Shown: positions 16,073 through 23,334, counted from the stretch's first letter. The stretch: DNA of 64,000 nucleotides from Thiobacillus denitrificans DSM 12475 (GCF_000376425.1 NZ_AQWL01000003.1:233215-297214); one strand, 5' to 3'. Notes: a model not told the origin generated them from the letters alone. A program made the numbers and translations.

Positions 16073-16936
16073 CTACCCTTCTTTTTCGCCGGCCGAAAAA
16101 GCCTTCTTGGCCTCTTCATGTACGAGCTCTACGGTTTCATCCATCAGCTGGCGATACCGCGTACTGGTCAGCACGCTGTAGTCGCGGGGGTGAGGAATAT
16201 CAACGTCGATGATTTTCTTCGGCTTGCAGGGACGCGAGGTCATGATGACAAGTCGATGCCCAAGAAAAATCGCTTCTTCCAGATCGTGGGTGATAAAGAA
16301 GATAGTGACCTTGTTCTTGTAGTAAATTTCCAGTAAAGCCTCATGCATCACCGATTTGGTAAGCGAGTCGAGTGCCCGATAGGGTTCGTCGAACAGCAAG
16401 ACCTTGGGCTCATTCATCAGGGCCCGGACAATTTCTACACGGCGGCGCAAGCCCGAGGAAACTTCACCGGGGAAATTGTGTTCGGTGCCGCTTAAGCCCG
16501 CATCCGCCATCATGCTGCGAGCTTTGTCGTAGATTTCCTTTTTGCCCAGCTTGCCTTGCATCATGAGGCCAAAAGCGACGTTGTCCAGGTTGGATTTCCA
16601 TGGAAACAGTGCCCCGTTCTGAAACACCACAATGCGATCCGAGCCTGGCTGTGCCATAGGCTTCCCGGGTCCGCACAAGAGCTCATCATCAAGGTAAATA
16701 CTGCCCGAGGTGATGCTGTGGAATCCCGCAATCGCATTCAGCAATGTGGTCTTCCCACAGCCGGATGGCCCGACGATCATGCATATTTCACCGGCCGGGA
16801 TATCAAGCGAACAATGATCCACAGCCATCACCGCAGCGCCATCCGGATCATAGATCTTGACTACGTCCTCGATCCGGATCGCACCTTTCAGCACACCTTT
16901 TTCAGCCTTCCCGGCTTGTTGCAATACAGCGCTCAT
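16073..16936 (-). CDS. NitT/TauT-type ABC importer ATPase B (signature motif degenerate)
   Basis: The protein has 287 residues. It has Walker A GPSGCGKTT (56-64), Q-loop VVFQNGALFPW, Walker B VLLFDEPY with Glu, and the switch His (FFITHDLEEA, H217). The signature normally LSGGQ reads VSSGL (159-163) followed by RRRVEIVRA. Its ATG shares one base with the upstream permease stop (TGATG), which couples translation. Paired with ATPase A, it would give one consensus site (Walker/switch of B with LSGGM of A) and one degenerate site (Walker and Thr-switch of A with VSSGL of B). A TTG three bases upstream is less likely to be the start. Confidence 0.9.
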   Translation of the reverse strand: MSAVLQQAGKAEKGVLKGAIRIEDVVKIYDPDGAAVMAVDHCSLDIPAGEICMIVGPSGCGKTTLLNAIAGFHSITSGSIYLDDELLCGPGKPMAQPGSDRIVVFQNGALFPWKSNLDNVAFGLMMQGKLGKKEIYDKARSMMADAGLSGTEHNFPGEVSSGLRRRVEIVRALMNEPKVLLFDEPYRALDSLTKSVMHEALLEIYYKNKVTIFFITHDLEEAIFLGHRLVIMTSRPCKPKKIIDVDIPHPRDYSVLTSTRYRQLMDETVELVHEEAKKAFSAGEKEG

Positions 16937-18258
16937 CAACGACCTCCCAAGGCAAGTTCACGAACCCGCCACTGCATCATGTAATCACCCGCCACACGCA
17001 CGAGTGCGCTGGAGACGTAACCAACTATGCCAAGAGTGATCATGCCGATCACGATGGTTGGGTAGCGAACCATCGTATAAGACGTATTGATCACATAACC
17101 CAGCCCGAATTCGCCAGACACCATTTCCCCGGCCACCAGAGAGAACCAGGCAACGCCGATTGATATTTGCAGTCCCGTAAAGATGAATGGCATGGCACCC
17201 GGCACGATCACTTCCTTGAAGGTTTGCCACTTGCTTGCACCGAGACAGGCGGCCGCCCGGCTGTAGGATTCGTCGATGGTTTCGACGCCAAGCATGGTAT
17301 TCAGCGCGGTGGCATAGAAAGACGCAAGGAAAGTAAGGAAGATGACCGGCGTTTCCGAGCCCTGGAACATCAGGATTGCCAGGGGCACCCAAGCCAGAAT
17401 AGGAATGGGACGCAGTGTTTCAAAGACAGGGAAGACATACTCGCGGAACGTCTTGGACCAGCCCAAAAACAATCCAAGTGGTACGCCAAGGACCGTGGCA
17501 AGAAAAAAGGCGATCAGGATTCGGCGAACGCTGACCCAGATATGCTGGTAATACTCAGGCGTATAGATCGACAAGCCGTAGATAGGGTCTTTGCTGAACC
17601 ATTCTTTAAACACCTCGGTCAACCCCGGCATGTCTACAAACCTGGGCAATTTCCAGACTTCTACTGTGAAGTACCAGGTAGCCAGCAGGATTCCGAATCC
17701 CGTGAGCATCAGATAGGGCTTTGGACTTTTCAACCACTGCGACAGGCGAAACATCGTCAGGGTCAAGCCGGTTGCCACGGTGACGGGCACCTGCGTGAAA
17801 TGCGGTACATGACCCGCCACTTCTTCAGGCAGGGTGTATTCCTTATTGATCATGGTCGCGAAGCGACTCATGACAATATCGCCTGTCTCGGGCGAAGCCT
17901 TGAACAGATTGATCAGCTCCTCGCCGTTGATCCGGATCAGTTCAGTCCGTTCCAAGCAGACGGTCTTCGCCAGACGGCTGCGCTGATTCTCGAGCACGGC
18001 GGCCCAACCAAACACATCGCCGCTATGCAGGATTTTTTCCGGATGTATCGCCTGAAAGCCAATCCCGAGTGTGTGCTGCACGGCACCTGAAGACACGATA
18101 TAAACATCGTCAGCGAAATCACCCTGGTGATAGATCACGTCCCCACGGGCATAAGACTCATACCTGGCAAGCTTGGCGATTGCTTCGAGCACATCGTTCG
18201 GTACCGTCTGGAACGGCATGGATCGCTTCAGTAAGGCTACAGTCTGGTCAATTTCCAT
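16936..18258 (-). CDS. ABC importer permease with fused N-terminal cyclic-nucleotide-binding-like domain
   Basis: The 440-residue protein joins two modules. Residues 10-135 form a CRP/cNMP-type beta-roll: ARGDVIYHQGDFADDVYIVSSGAV, then GDVFGWAAVLENQ and RLAKTVCLERTELIRINGEEL. The phosphate-binding cassette has FGW (83-85) instead of FGE and keeps an Arg (R93/R95) before Ala. Residues 180-435 are a SsuC-like permease with coupling loop AAACLGASKWQTFKEVIVPG (about 336-354). SsuC/TauC permeases are normally 250-280 residues without any sensor domain. A closely similar domain is fused to the Rieske ferredoxin of the same island (19722-20447). The domain should sit in the cytosol next to the ATPases, placed to gate transport. 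The ligand is unknown. Confidence 0.93.
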   Translation of the reverse strand: MEIDQTVALLKRSMPFQTVPNDVLEAIAKLARYESYARGDVIYHQGDFADDVYIVSSGAVQHTLGIGFQAIHPEKILHSGDVFGWAAVLENQRSRLAKTVCLERTELIRINGEELINLFKASPETGDIVMSRFATMINKEYTLPEEVAGHVPHFTQVPVTVATGLTLTMFRLSQWLKSPKPYLMLTGFGILLATWYFTVEVWKLPRFVDMPGLTEVFKEWFSKDPIYGLSIYTPEYYQHIWVSVRRILIAFFLATVLGVPLGLFLGWSKTFREYVFPVFETLRPIPILAWVPLAILMFQGSETPVIFLTFLASFYATALNTMLGVETIDESYSRAAACLGASKWQTFKEVIVPGAMPFIFTGLQISIGVAWFSLVAGEMVSGEFGLGYVINTSYTMVRYPTIVIGMITLGIVGYVSSALVRVAGDYMMQWRVRELALGGR

Positions 18259-18263
18259 AAAAT

Positions 18264-18293
18264 ATTCCTTGTGGCATCATTCCTTGTGGCATC
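18264..18293 (-). repeat. 15-bp tandem direct repeat in the permease leader
   Basis: ATTCCTTGTGGCATC occurs twice in tandem (18264-18278, 18279-18293). On the coding strand each copy carries AAGGAA, and the inner one lies six bases before the permease ATG. The ribosome-binding region is thus duplicated. Copy number changes here could alter translation. Confidence 0.75.
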
Positions 18294-18357
18294 CTTCTGG
18301 CTGAGTTCGGGGCGTTGGAGAAGCTGGCGCCCGTGCACTGCAGACGTCAAGATCCCG

Positions 18358-18388
18358 CCAGCCGTGCCTGAGTCATGCACACGGCTGG
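18358..18388 (-). other. Stem-loop downstream of the substrate-binding protein gene
   Basis: CCAGCCGTG (18358-18366) pairs perfectly with CACGGCTGG (18380-18388) around a 13-nt loop, 28 bases after the SBP stop. No T-run follows. Such hairpins often protect the 3' end of the SBP message and raise its level over the permease message in importer operons. Confidence 0.6.
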
Positions 18389-18416
18389 GGCAGTCTTGAT
18401 TGAATAGGTTGAAGTG

Positions 18417-19574
18417 TTACTTTTTGCCTGTGTAGGCCGAATCCGGCATAGCCTTAACCGCGCCAACCGGGGCTTTCAATCCGCGCTCTTTCAATATTGC
18501 TTCGGCGAATTGCGGCATGACCGCTTCCGCCCGCAAAGTAGGCGTATGAATGCTCTTCACTTCATAAAGAAAGGTTGCCGCTTTTTTAATCAGTTGCGAG
18601 GCATCGGGTGTGATCGCAAATGGCAGCTGAACCCGTTCCGAGGTACCCCCCTGGGCGGCCGGATAAGAGCCATACAGGGATGTCCACAGAACATGCTGGG
18701 TGAAGCCTGTGGTTTGTGATTCCACCGCCTCAACAATCTTTCCTGCATTTTTCGGGTCCGCCATGTACAACTGGGCATCGAGCTCGGCATTCAGCCATGC
18801 CTTGACCACATCCGGGCGCTGCGTGATGAGGTCATTGCGCATGACAATGAACGCGCCATCATGCTCATTGATGGACGTACCCGACGCGATGCGCTTGGCA
18901 AGACCTTCCAGCACCAGACGCGACGCAGTGGGTTCCCATATAACCGCAGCATCGATCTTGCCCGCCCGGAAACCACTGGTAATGACCTCAATGTTCTGGT
19001 TCAGATAGGCTGCCGGCTTGATCCCCTTCTTCTTGAACACTTCTTGCGCAAAGCGATCCGTACAGGAACCCTTGGGCACAGCCACCCGCTTCCCATTCAG
19101 CCACTTGAGGGCCTCGTCCTGATTGGCGAAGTTGGGGGCGTCTTTCTTGGCAAGAAAAATATTGCACTGATCGACACCTAAACCCGGCGACGCAACAATG
19201 CGAAGATCCGCGACCCGCTCTTTTGTGGTGGAGACAATAGCCGGCATGTCGCCCATGTAGCCGATATCCTGCTTGCCTGCGAGCATCGCATTGACGATAA
19301 CGGCGCCCTGCAAGCCGATCGAGAACTTCACGGTGGATCCCTTGGGCAGGTATTTCTCATAAAACTTCATGGGCTGCATCACCACGCCAGACCACGACTC
19401 TGTGTAGTAAGGTTGGTAGCCGATGGTCAGGTGAACGGGGTCCCCCACCTTGCCATAGTTGAGATCAGCCGCGTAGGCGGAAAACGCGCTGCCAACGGCA
19501 AGACTAAAGGTCGCGGCTAAAGCTGGTAATGCACGATAAGTACGGCGGTCAAACCAATTCTTAAGACAAGTCAT
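18417..19574 (-). CDS. NitT/TauT-type ABC importer periplasmic substrate-binding protein
   Basis: The 385-residue protein has a Sec signal peptide (MTCLKNWFDRR, then ALPALAATFSLAVGSAFSAYAA). The mature part is a type-2 periplasmic binding fold of the SsuA/TauA/NrtA family: LTIGYQPYYTESWSGVV, SIGLQGAVIVNAMLAGKQDIGYMGDMPA and AGKIDAAVIWEPTASRLV. It should capture the imported anion and deliver it to the two-permease transporter encoded just downstream. The frame extends 29 codons upstream, but GAGGAG lies nine bases before the ATG at 19574. Family members bind sulfonates, taurine, nitrate, thiamine precursors or aromatic carboxylates, so the ligand is not predictable from the family alone. Confidence 0.92.
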   Translation of the reverse strand: MTCLKNWFDRRTYRALPALAATFSLAVGSAFSAYAADLNYGKVGDPVHLTIGYQPYYTESWSGVVMQPMKFYEKYLPKGSTVKFSIGLQGAVIVNAMLAGKQDIGYMGDMPAIVSTTKERVADLRIVASPGLGVDQCNIFLAKKDAPNFANQDEALKWLNGKRVAVPKGSCTDRFAQEVFKKKGIKPAAYLNQNIEVITSGFRAGKIDAAVIWEPTASRLVLEGLAKRIASGTSINEHDGAFIVMRNDLITQRPDVVKAWLNAELDAQLYMADPKNAGKIVEAVESQTTGFTQHVLWTSLYGSYPAAQGGTSERVQLPFAITPDASQLIKKAATFLYEVKSIHTPTLRAEAVMPQFAEAILKERGLKAPVGAVKAMPDSAYTGKK

Positions 19575-19698
19575 GATGAAAATCTCCTCATTGTTAGACA
19601 CTGATCCTTGATACGGGCCGTAATCAACATCGATTACTCTTTCATATCGGTACGAATTCACATGCTGTACAAAGCAAGATATTGGTGCTCATCCCGCT

Positions 19699-19712
19699 AT
19701 TAATGCATTAAT
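19699..19712. promoter_or_regulatory. Perfect 14-bp palindrome ATTAATGCATTAAT
   Basis: This self-complementary AT-rich site lies in the 147-bp gap between the ferredoxin gene and the SBP gene, about 125 bp upstream of the SBP start and nine bases past the ferredoxin stop. It may be an operator or the weak end of an mRNA. No clear promoter boxes were identified around it. Confidence 0.4.
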
Positions 19713-19721
19713 GGACTTGGG

Positions 19722-20447
19722 CTATTTTTCTCCTGGAGAGGCTAGATGCCGAGTGATCAGCGTCGAAAGCTTGCGCATGACGAAATACCCTGATGCCGGA
19801 TCGGATTCGAGGACTTTCAAGGCTTCCTCACCATTCAGCCGCAACAGAACCGAATCTTCCAGGCAGGTGGATTTTGCAATGCGCCGCGGTTGATTCTCGA
19901 GTAACGCTGCCCAGCCGAATACTTCTCCCTTGCGCAAGACAAAACCGGCTGGGCTGGTGCCATCGCGGCCAATCAGAAACTCAACGCGGCCCGACTCGAG
20001 AATATAAAGATCATCGGTGGGATCGCCGATGTTGTAGAGGGTGCTGCCACTTTCATATTTTTCACGGCGCGCAAGCTGATCGAGCTGCTGCAGCGTGGCG
20101 TCGGAAATATCCATGAACAACTGTGCTACCTTCAGTGCGCTGGATTGCACTACAAATATCTCGCCATCCTCAACCTGGACTTCGTATTTCTCAAGCGGAG
20201 CTTCGGCGAGGCCTATCTCCTTTCCAGTGGCAATATCCCACTGCCATAAATGCTGGTGGCAGGTAAGTACTGCGCCATCGTAATATCCTTCGCCCAGATT
20301 GACATCCTGGTGAGGACAAATGCCTTGATAGGCGTAATAGCGGTCGCCTGCGTTGGCTATCAAGACCTTGAGCCCGCCTTCGATGTCATATTCCTTCATC
20401 CCATTGCTGGGAATTTCGGCCGTATTACATACGCGTATCTTGCTCAT
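19722..20447 (-). CDS. Rieske ferredoxin fused to a cyclic-nucleotide-binding-like domain
   Basis: The 241-residue protein has two modules. Residues 1-105 are a Rieske [2Fe-2S] ferredoxin of the oxygenase type, with ligands C44/H46 (ICPHQDVNLGEG) and C63/H66 (LTCHQHLWQWD), closest in look to toluene-monooxygenase and dioxygenase ferredoxins, which are normally only about 105-110 residues. Residues 115-235 are a CRP/cNMP-type beta-roll: GSTLYNIGDPTDDLYILESGRV, GEVFGWAALLENQ, RRIAKSTCLE and LNGEEALKVL. FGW replaces FGE, exactly as in the permease fusion of this island. The protein should carry electrons from the reductase (20458-21498) to the oxygenase. The frame opens at 20474, but the ATG at 20447 with TAGGA upstream is preferred. 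Confidence 0.93.
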   Translation of the reverse strand: MSKIRVCNTAEIPSNGMKEYDIEGGLKVLIANAGDRYYAYQGICPHQDVNLGEGYYDGAVLTCHQHLWQWDIATGKEIGLAEAPLEKYEVQVEDGEIFVVQSSALKVAQLFMDISDATLQQLDQLARREKYESGSTLYNIGDPTDDLYILESGRVEFLIGRDGTSPAGFVLRKGEVFGWAALLENQPRRIAKSTCLEDSVLLRLNGEEALKVLESDPASGYFVMRKLSTLITRHLASPGEK

Positions 20448-20457
20448 TCCGCCATTC

Positions 20458-21498
20458 CTAACTGAATTTGTCATAACAAATGTTATCGGTGGTCACTCTC
20501 GCCATAAGCAATATCCGGACGGCCGCATCGACCATCGGCGGCGGTCCGGCAAGATAGGCTCTGACGTCCTGATAATTGCCCTGCATTTGGCGTCCCGCCA
20601 CCTCGTGCACATAACCCGTATCAAACTTCAGCTGCGGGTAGTCACTCAGGGCAGAACCGGGGGGCTCTTCTTTTGAGAGGGCTATGGTCACACTCAGCTT
20701 GTCGCCGCACTGGGCGCGCAACTGGGAGAGTTCCTGGAGCAAAAAGGCATCCTTCAGCGTCTGCACACCGAAGAACACATCGCCTCTATATTGGGAAAAA
20801 TAGCCATCCTGCGCGGCACGGGACAGAATGGACATCATCCCTGCAATGCCGCTGCCGCCAGCGATACACAGTATGTTTTTAGCCAGAGCGGGGTAAAACG
20901 TCGCATGCCCAAGAGGACCGAACAACTCGACCGCCACCCCCTCGCACTGGTTGTTGAACAGCCATTCGGATATCCCGCCGCCAGGCTTTTTCTTGACAAC
21001 GAACTCAAGGATTTCCGCCTCGCGCTGGTAGTTCACAATTGACCAGCCGCGAAAGCCCGCTATGCCTGGCACCTGGACCATCACAAACTGGCCGGCATCA
21101 AATTCCATCGGCTGGCCCAGCTTGATCTGGAGATGCATCACGTCGGGCGTCAACAGCCTCGCCGAGCTGATATGCCCACTCAATGCAGCGGGCACGCTGA
21201 CACCCGACTTTTCCACGGTCTGGACAAAGCTTTCTACCGCGATTGTGGCATCAGTCTTGGCCATGCACTGACACATCAGAAACTCGTCTTCGCCCTTCAG
21301 ATATTTGCGTCCGGGCGCTTCAGGCCAGGCATCGACAATCTCCCCGGAGATCAGCCGCGCCTTGCATGTCCCGCATGTCCCGCTAGCACATTCATAAGGC
21401 AGGTCAATATCACCGCCCAACCCGGCGTAGAGTATTTTCTCTCCCTCGGCCACATTGAAATTATGTGCGCGGTTTCGGGCGTTGATCTGGATTTTCAT
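20458..21498 (-). CDS. Oxygenase reductase: plant-type [2Fe-2S] ferredoxin plus FAD/NAD(P) domains
   Basis: The 346-residue protein moves electrons from NAD(P)H through FAD and a [2Fe-2S] cluster. The N-terminal ferredoxin has CASGTCGTCKARL with a distant CQC (ligands about C38, C43, C46 and C76-78). The FAD domain starts near residue 100 with the RxYS-type motif as RGWSIVN, and the NAD part has CIAGGSGIAGMMS and YLAGPPPMVDAA. The order (ferredoxin first) is that of class III/naphthalene-dioxygenase and toluene-monooxygenase reductases. It lies between the small oxygenase subunit and the Rieske ferredoxin fusion in one operon. Confidence 0.93.
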   Translation of the reverse strand: MKIQINARNRAHNFNVAEGEKILYAGLGGDIDLPYECASGTCGTCKARLISGEIVDAWPEAPGRKYLKGEDEFLMCQCMAKTDATIAVESFVQTVEKSGVSVPAALSGHISSARLLTPDVMHLQIKLGQPMEFDAGQFVMVQVPGIAGFRGWSIVNYQREAEILEFVVKKKPGGGISEWLFNNQCEGVAVELFGPLGHATFYPALAKNILCIAGGSGIAGMMSILSRAAQDGYFSQYRGDVFFGVQTLKDAFLLQELSQLRAQCGDKLSVTIALSKEEPPGSALSDYPQLKFDTGYVHEVAGRQMQGNYQDVRAYLAGPPPMVDAAVRILLMARVTTDNICYDKFS

Positions 21499-21522
21499 AG
21501 TGTTGTCAGTCCACTAAGGCCA

Positions 21523-21984
21523 TTAAAACGGAATGTGATAGCCGGCACCAAGCATCCGCGTATCGAGACGAATATTCCGGTCCAGCAATTTTGGCGCGTC
21601 TCCATTCAATGCGACGGTGTCGTAGATTTTCCCCACCGCGAACAGTTCGGTCGCGCCGCCGTCAAGCGAAGTCTTGAAGACCTGTAGCGTGCTGATCGTT
21701 TTTGCCTGTTGCTTGGCTTCGTCCTGGTCGACGATACACACCGTGATGTGACGGCTTAATGGCGAATGATCACTGTTGTGCCTAGGCAGATTGTCGAATA
21801 AAAGCTTCATACCTTCCTTGTCCTGCTCAAGCCAGGTCATTTCCTTGCGGATTTCCGGGATATAAGCAGTAATGGCATAACGAAATGCCGGGTCGCACAA
21901 GTCAAGAAATCCAGCAAAGTCCTTGCTGTCCATTACAAGGCCAGATCGATAAATCAGTTCATCAATTGATTGTTTTGATGCCAC
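21523..21984 (-). CDS. Aromatic ring-hydroxylating oxygenase beta (small) subunit
   Basis: The 153-residue protein has the cystatin/NTF2-like fold of oxygenase beta subunits: IDELIYRSGLVMDSKDFAGFLDLCDPAFRYAI at the start, HSPLSRHITVCIVD in the middle and LLDRNIRLDTRMLGAGYHIPF at the end. It has no cofactor and supports alpha3beta3 assembly. It lies 82 bp after the alpha gene with a strong hairpin between them (22022-22057). Confidence 0.9.
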   Translation of the reverse strand: MASKQSIDELIYRSGLVMDSKDFAGFLDLCDPAFRYAITAYIPEIRKEMTWLEQDKEGMKLLFDNLPRHNSDHSPLSRHITVCIVDQDEAKQQAKTISTLQVFKTSLDGGATELFAVGKIYDTVALNGDAPKLLDRNIRLDTRMLGAGYHIPF

Positions 21985-22021
21985 ACCAGTACTCCTCTTA
22001 TTGAAGTAATGAAAGCCTGCA

Positions 22022-22057
22022 GATGGCTGTCGTCATGTTCGTAGCACGGCAGCCATC
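22022..22057 (-). other. Intercistronic stem-loop between oxygenase alpha and beta genes
   Basis: GATGGCTG (22022-22029) pairs with CAGCCATC (22050-22057), and the next three positions also pair with one wobble, giving an 11-bp stem. It lies nine bases after the alpha stop. No T-run follows, so it more likely tunes mRNA stability than ends transcription. Confidence 0.65.
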
Positions 22058-22066
22058 AACTATTGC

Positions 22067-23266
22067 TCAACCCAACTTGTTGTCGCCGAAGGGGTCGTAT
22101 GCCGGGCGTCCCATGCGCTTGCCCCACTCAGCATAGAAGTGCCGCATCCCAACCTCGTCATGGATCGTCGAGTTTTCTTCGCGACCATGCAGGACCCATT
22201 TGCTGTCGCTCTTTTCGCGCATGGCCAGCCCCTGGCCGTGCACGCCCAGCAGGTCTTCATGCAAGTTACGACCGAACGGTCCCCAAATCGTATTGTGGTC
22301 ACGCACCCGCTCGGCACGCTGCTCCGGGGTGTCGCTCTTCAAGCCGAGACCGCGGAATTCGATGATCAGCTTGTCCGGCCCCAGCGGGATAGCCGTGTCC
22401 ATACGCAGCACCGATGTGCGGAGGTTGAAGGTCATTCCAGGGAAAAGGTCGATCAGCACCCAGCCGCCCGGCGCCAGACCCGGCCAGCCCACGGCGCGCT
22501 CCTGGCTGCCTGCATAGGCATCGTATTTAATCTCCATCGAGCCCACTGATGCATGGCCGCCCGGATAGCCTTTGTACTTGCGATCGAAATAGCCTGGCTG
22601 CATCATCCCCGTGATACGGTTGAAGTAATGCATATAGTCGTGGTAGAACTCGCTGTTCGTGTCATGCCACAACTTGTAATTCGTATTGACGATTGCCTTG
22701 TGATAGGTAAAAACCTCCAGAGGCTGGCTAAGGTTTTCCTCCATCATGCCGAGCGCATCGCCGATATACTCCTTGAGCGTGCCGCTGTTATCGTCCACGT
22801 TTACCCAGACAAAACCGCCGAAGCCGACTTCGCTTTTCACTTCACGCAGGCCAGCGTCCTTGCTGCTATAGCGATCCTGGTAACCTTCCTTGCTGCGGGG
22901 GATGTCAATGCAATCCCCCTGCGCGTTGAACGACCAGGCATGGAAAATGCACGTGACACGCTTGGTGTTTCCAACAGGATCGTAAAGGAGCGTATTGCCA
23001 CGATGCGGACAGATATTATAGAAGGCTCGCACCTTCATATCTTCGCCGCGAATCATAAAAAGCTTTGCCCCGCCCGGATGACTGAAAGTCCGGTAATCGT
23101 AGGCGTTCGGCAGTTCCGATTCGTGGCAGCCGATGATCCAGCATTTATTGAAAATCTTTTCCTGCTCCTCGCGGAAAATCTGCTCGTCTGTGTAAATCCT
23201 GGTATCCACGAAATGAGTAGACGGGAACTTCGGCTGCTCTTTCCATGCAATTTCGTTACGTGACAT
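22067..23266 (-). CDS. Rieske non-haem iron oxygenase alpha (large) subunit
   Basis: The 399-residue catalytic subunit hydroxylates an aromatic substrate using O2. The Rieske site is CPHRGN and CIFHAWSF (about residues 85-110). The mononuclear iron ligands are the two His of FYHDYMH and most likely the Asp of NLHEDLLGV. The usual NWKLxxEN and bridging Asp (DxYH) read NYKLWHDT and SEFYH, so the electron-bridging Asp is Glu. This sets it apart from well-known naphthalene, benzoate and biphenyl enzymes. It is the first gene after the sigma-54-type promoter and heads the operon of beta, reductase and ferredoxin. The substrate is not evident. Confidence 0.92.
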   Translation of the reverse strand: MSRNEIAWKEQPKFPSTHFVDTRIYTDEQIFREEQEKIFNKCWIIGCHESELPNAYDYRTFSHPGGAKLFMIRGEDMKVRAFYNICPHRGNTLLYDPVGNTKRVTCIFHAWSFNAQGDCIDIPRSKEGYQDRYSSKDAGLREVKSEVGFGGFVWVNVDDNSGTLKEYIGDALGMMEENLSQPLEVFTYHKAIVNTNYKLWHDTNSEFYHDYMHYFNRITGMMQPGYFDRKYKGYPGGHASVGSMEIKYDAYAGSQERAVGWPGLAPGGWVLIDLFPGMTFNLRTSVLRMDTAIPLGPDKLIIEFRGLGLKSDTPEQRAERVRDHNTIWGPFGRNLHEDLLGVHGQGLAMREKSDSKWVLHGREENSTIHDEVGMRHFYAEWGKRMGRPAYDPFGDNKLG

Positions 23267-23318
23267 TCTTGTCTCCTATCGAGTTGGGCAAGGTAAAAAC
23301 ATTTTCTGTGTATGGTTA

Positions 23319-23334
23319 AGCATAGGCCGTGCCA
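23319..23334 (-). promoter_or_regulatory. Sigma-54 (-24/-12) promoter for the oxygenase operon
   Basis: The minus strand reads TGGCACGGCCTATGCT. Against the RpoN consensus TGGCACG-N4-TTGCW, only one position differs (A for the first T of TTGC), and the GG/GC spacing is exact. It lies 53 bp upstream of the oxygenase alpha start, giving a leader of about 40 nt. This predicts control by an enhancer-binding protein, which is not encoded in the window. Confidence 0.85.

Noticed and set aside
19575-19721. Second sigma-54 promoter before the SBP gene
   Set aside because: A TTGCTT is present on the coding strand but no GG pair lies at the required 11-bp upstream position.
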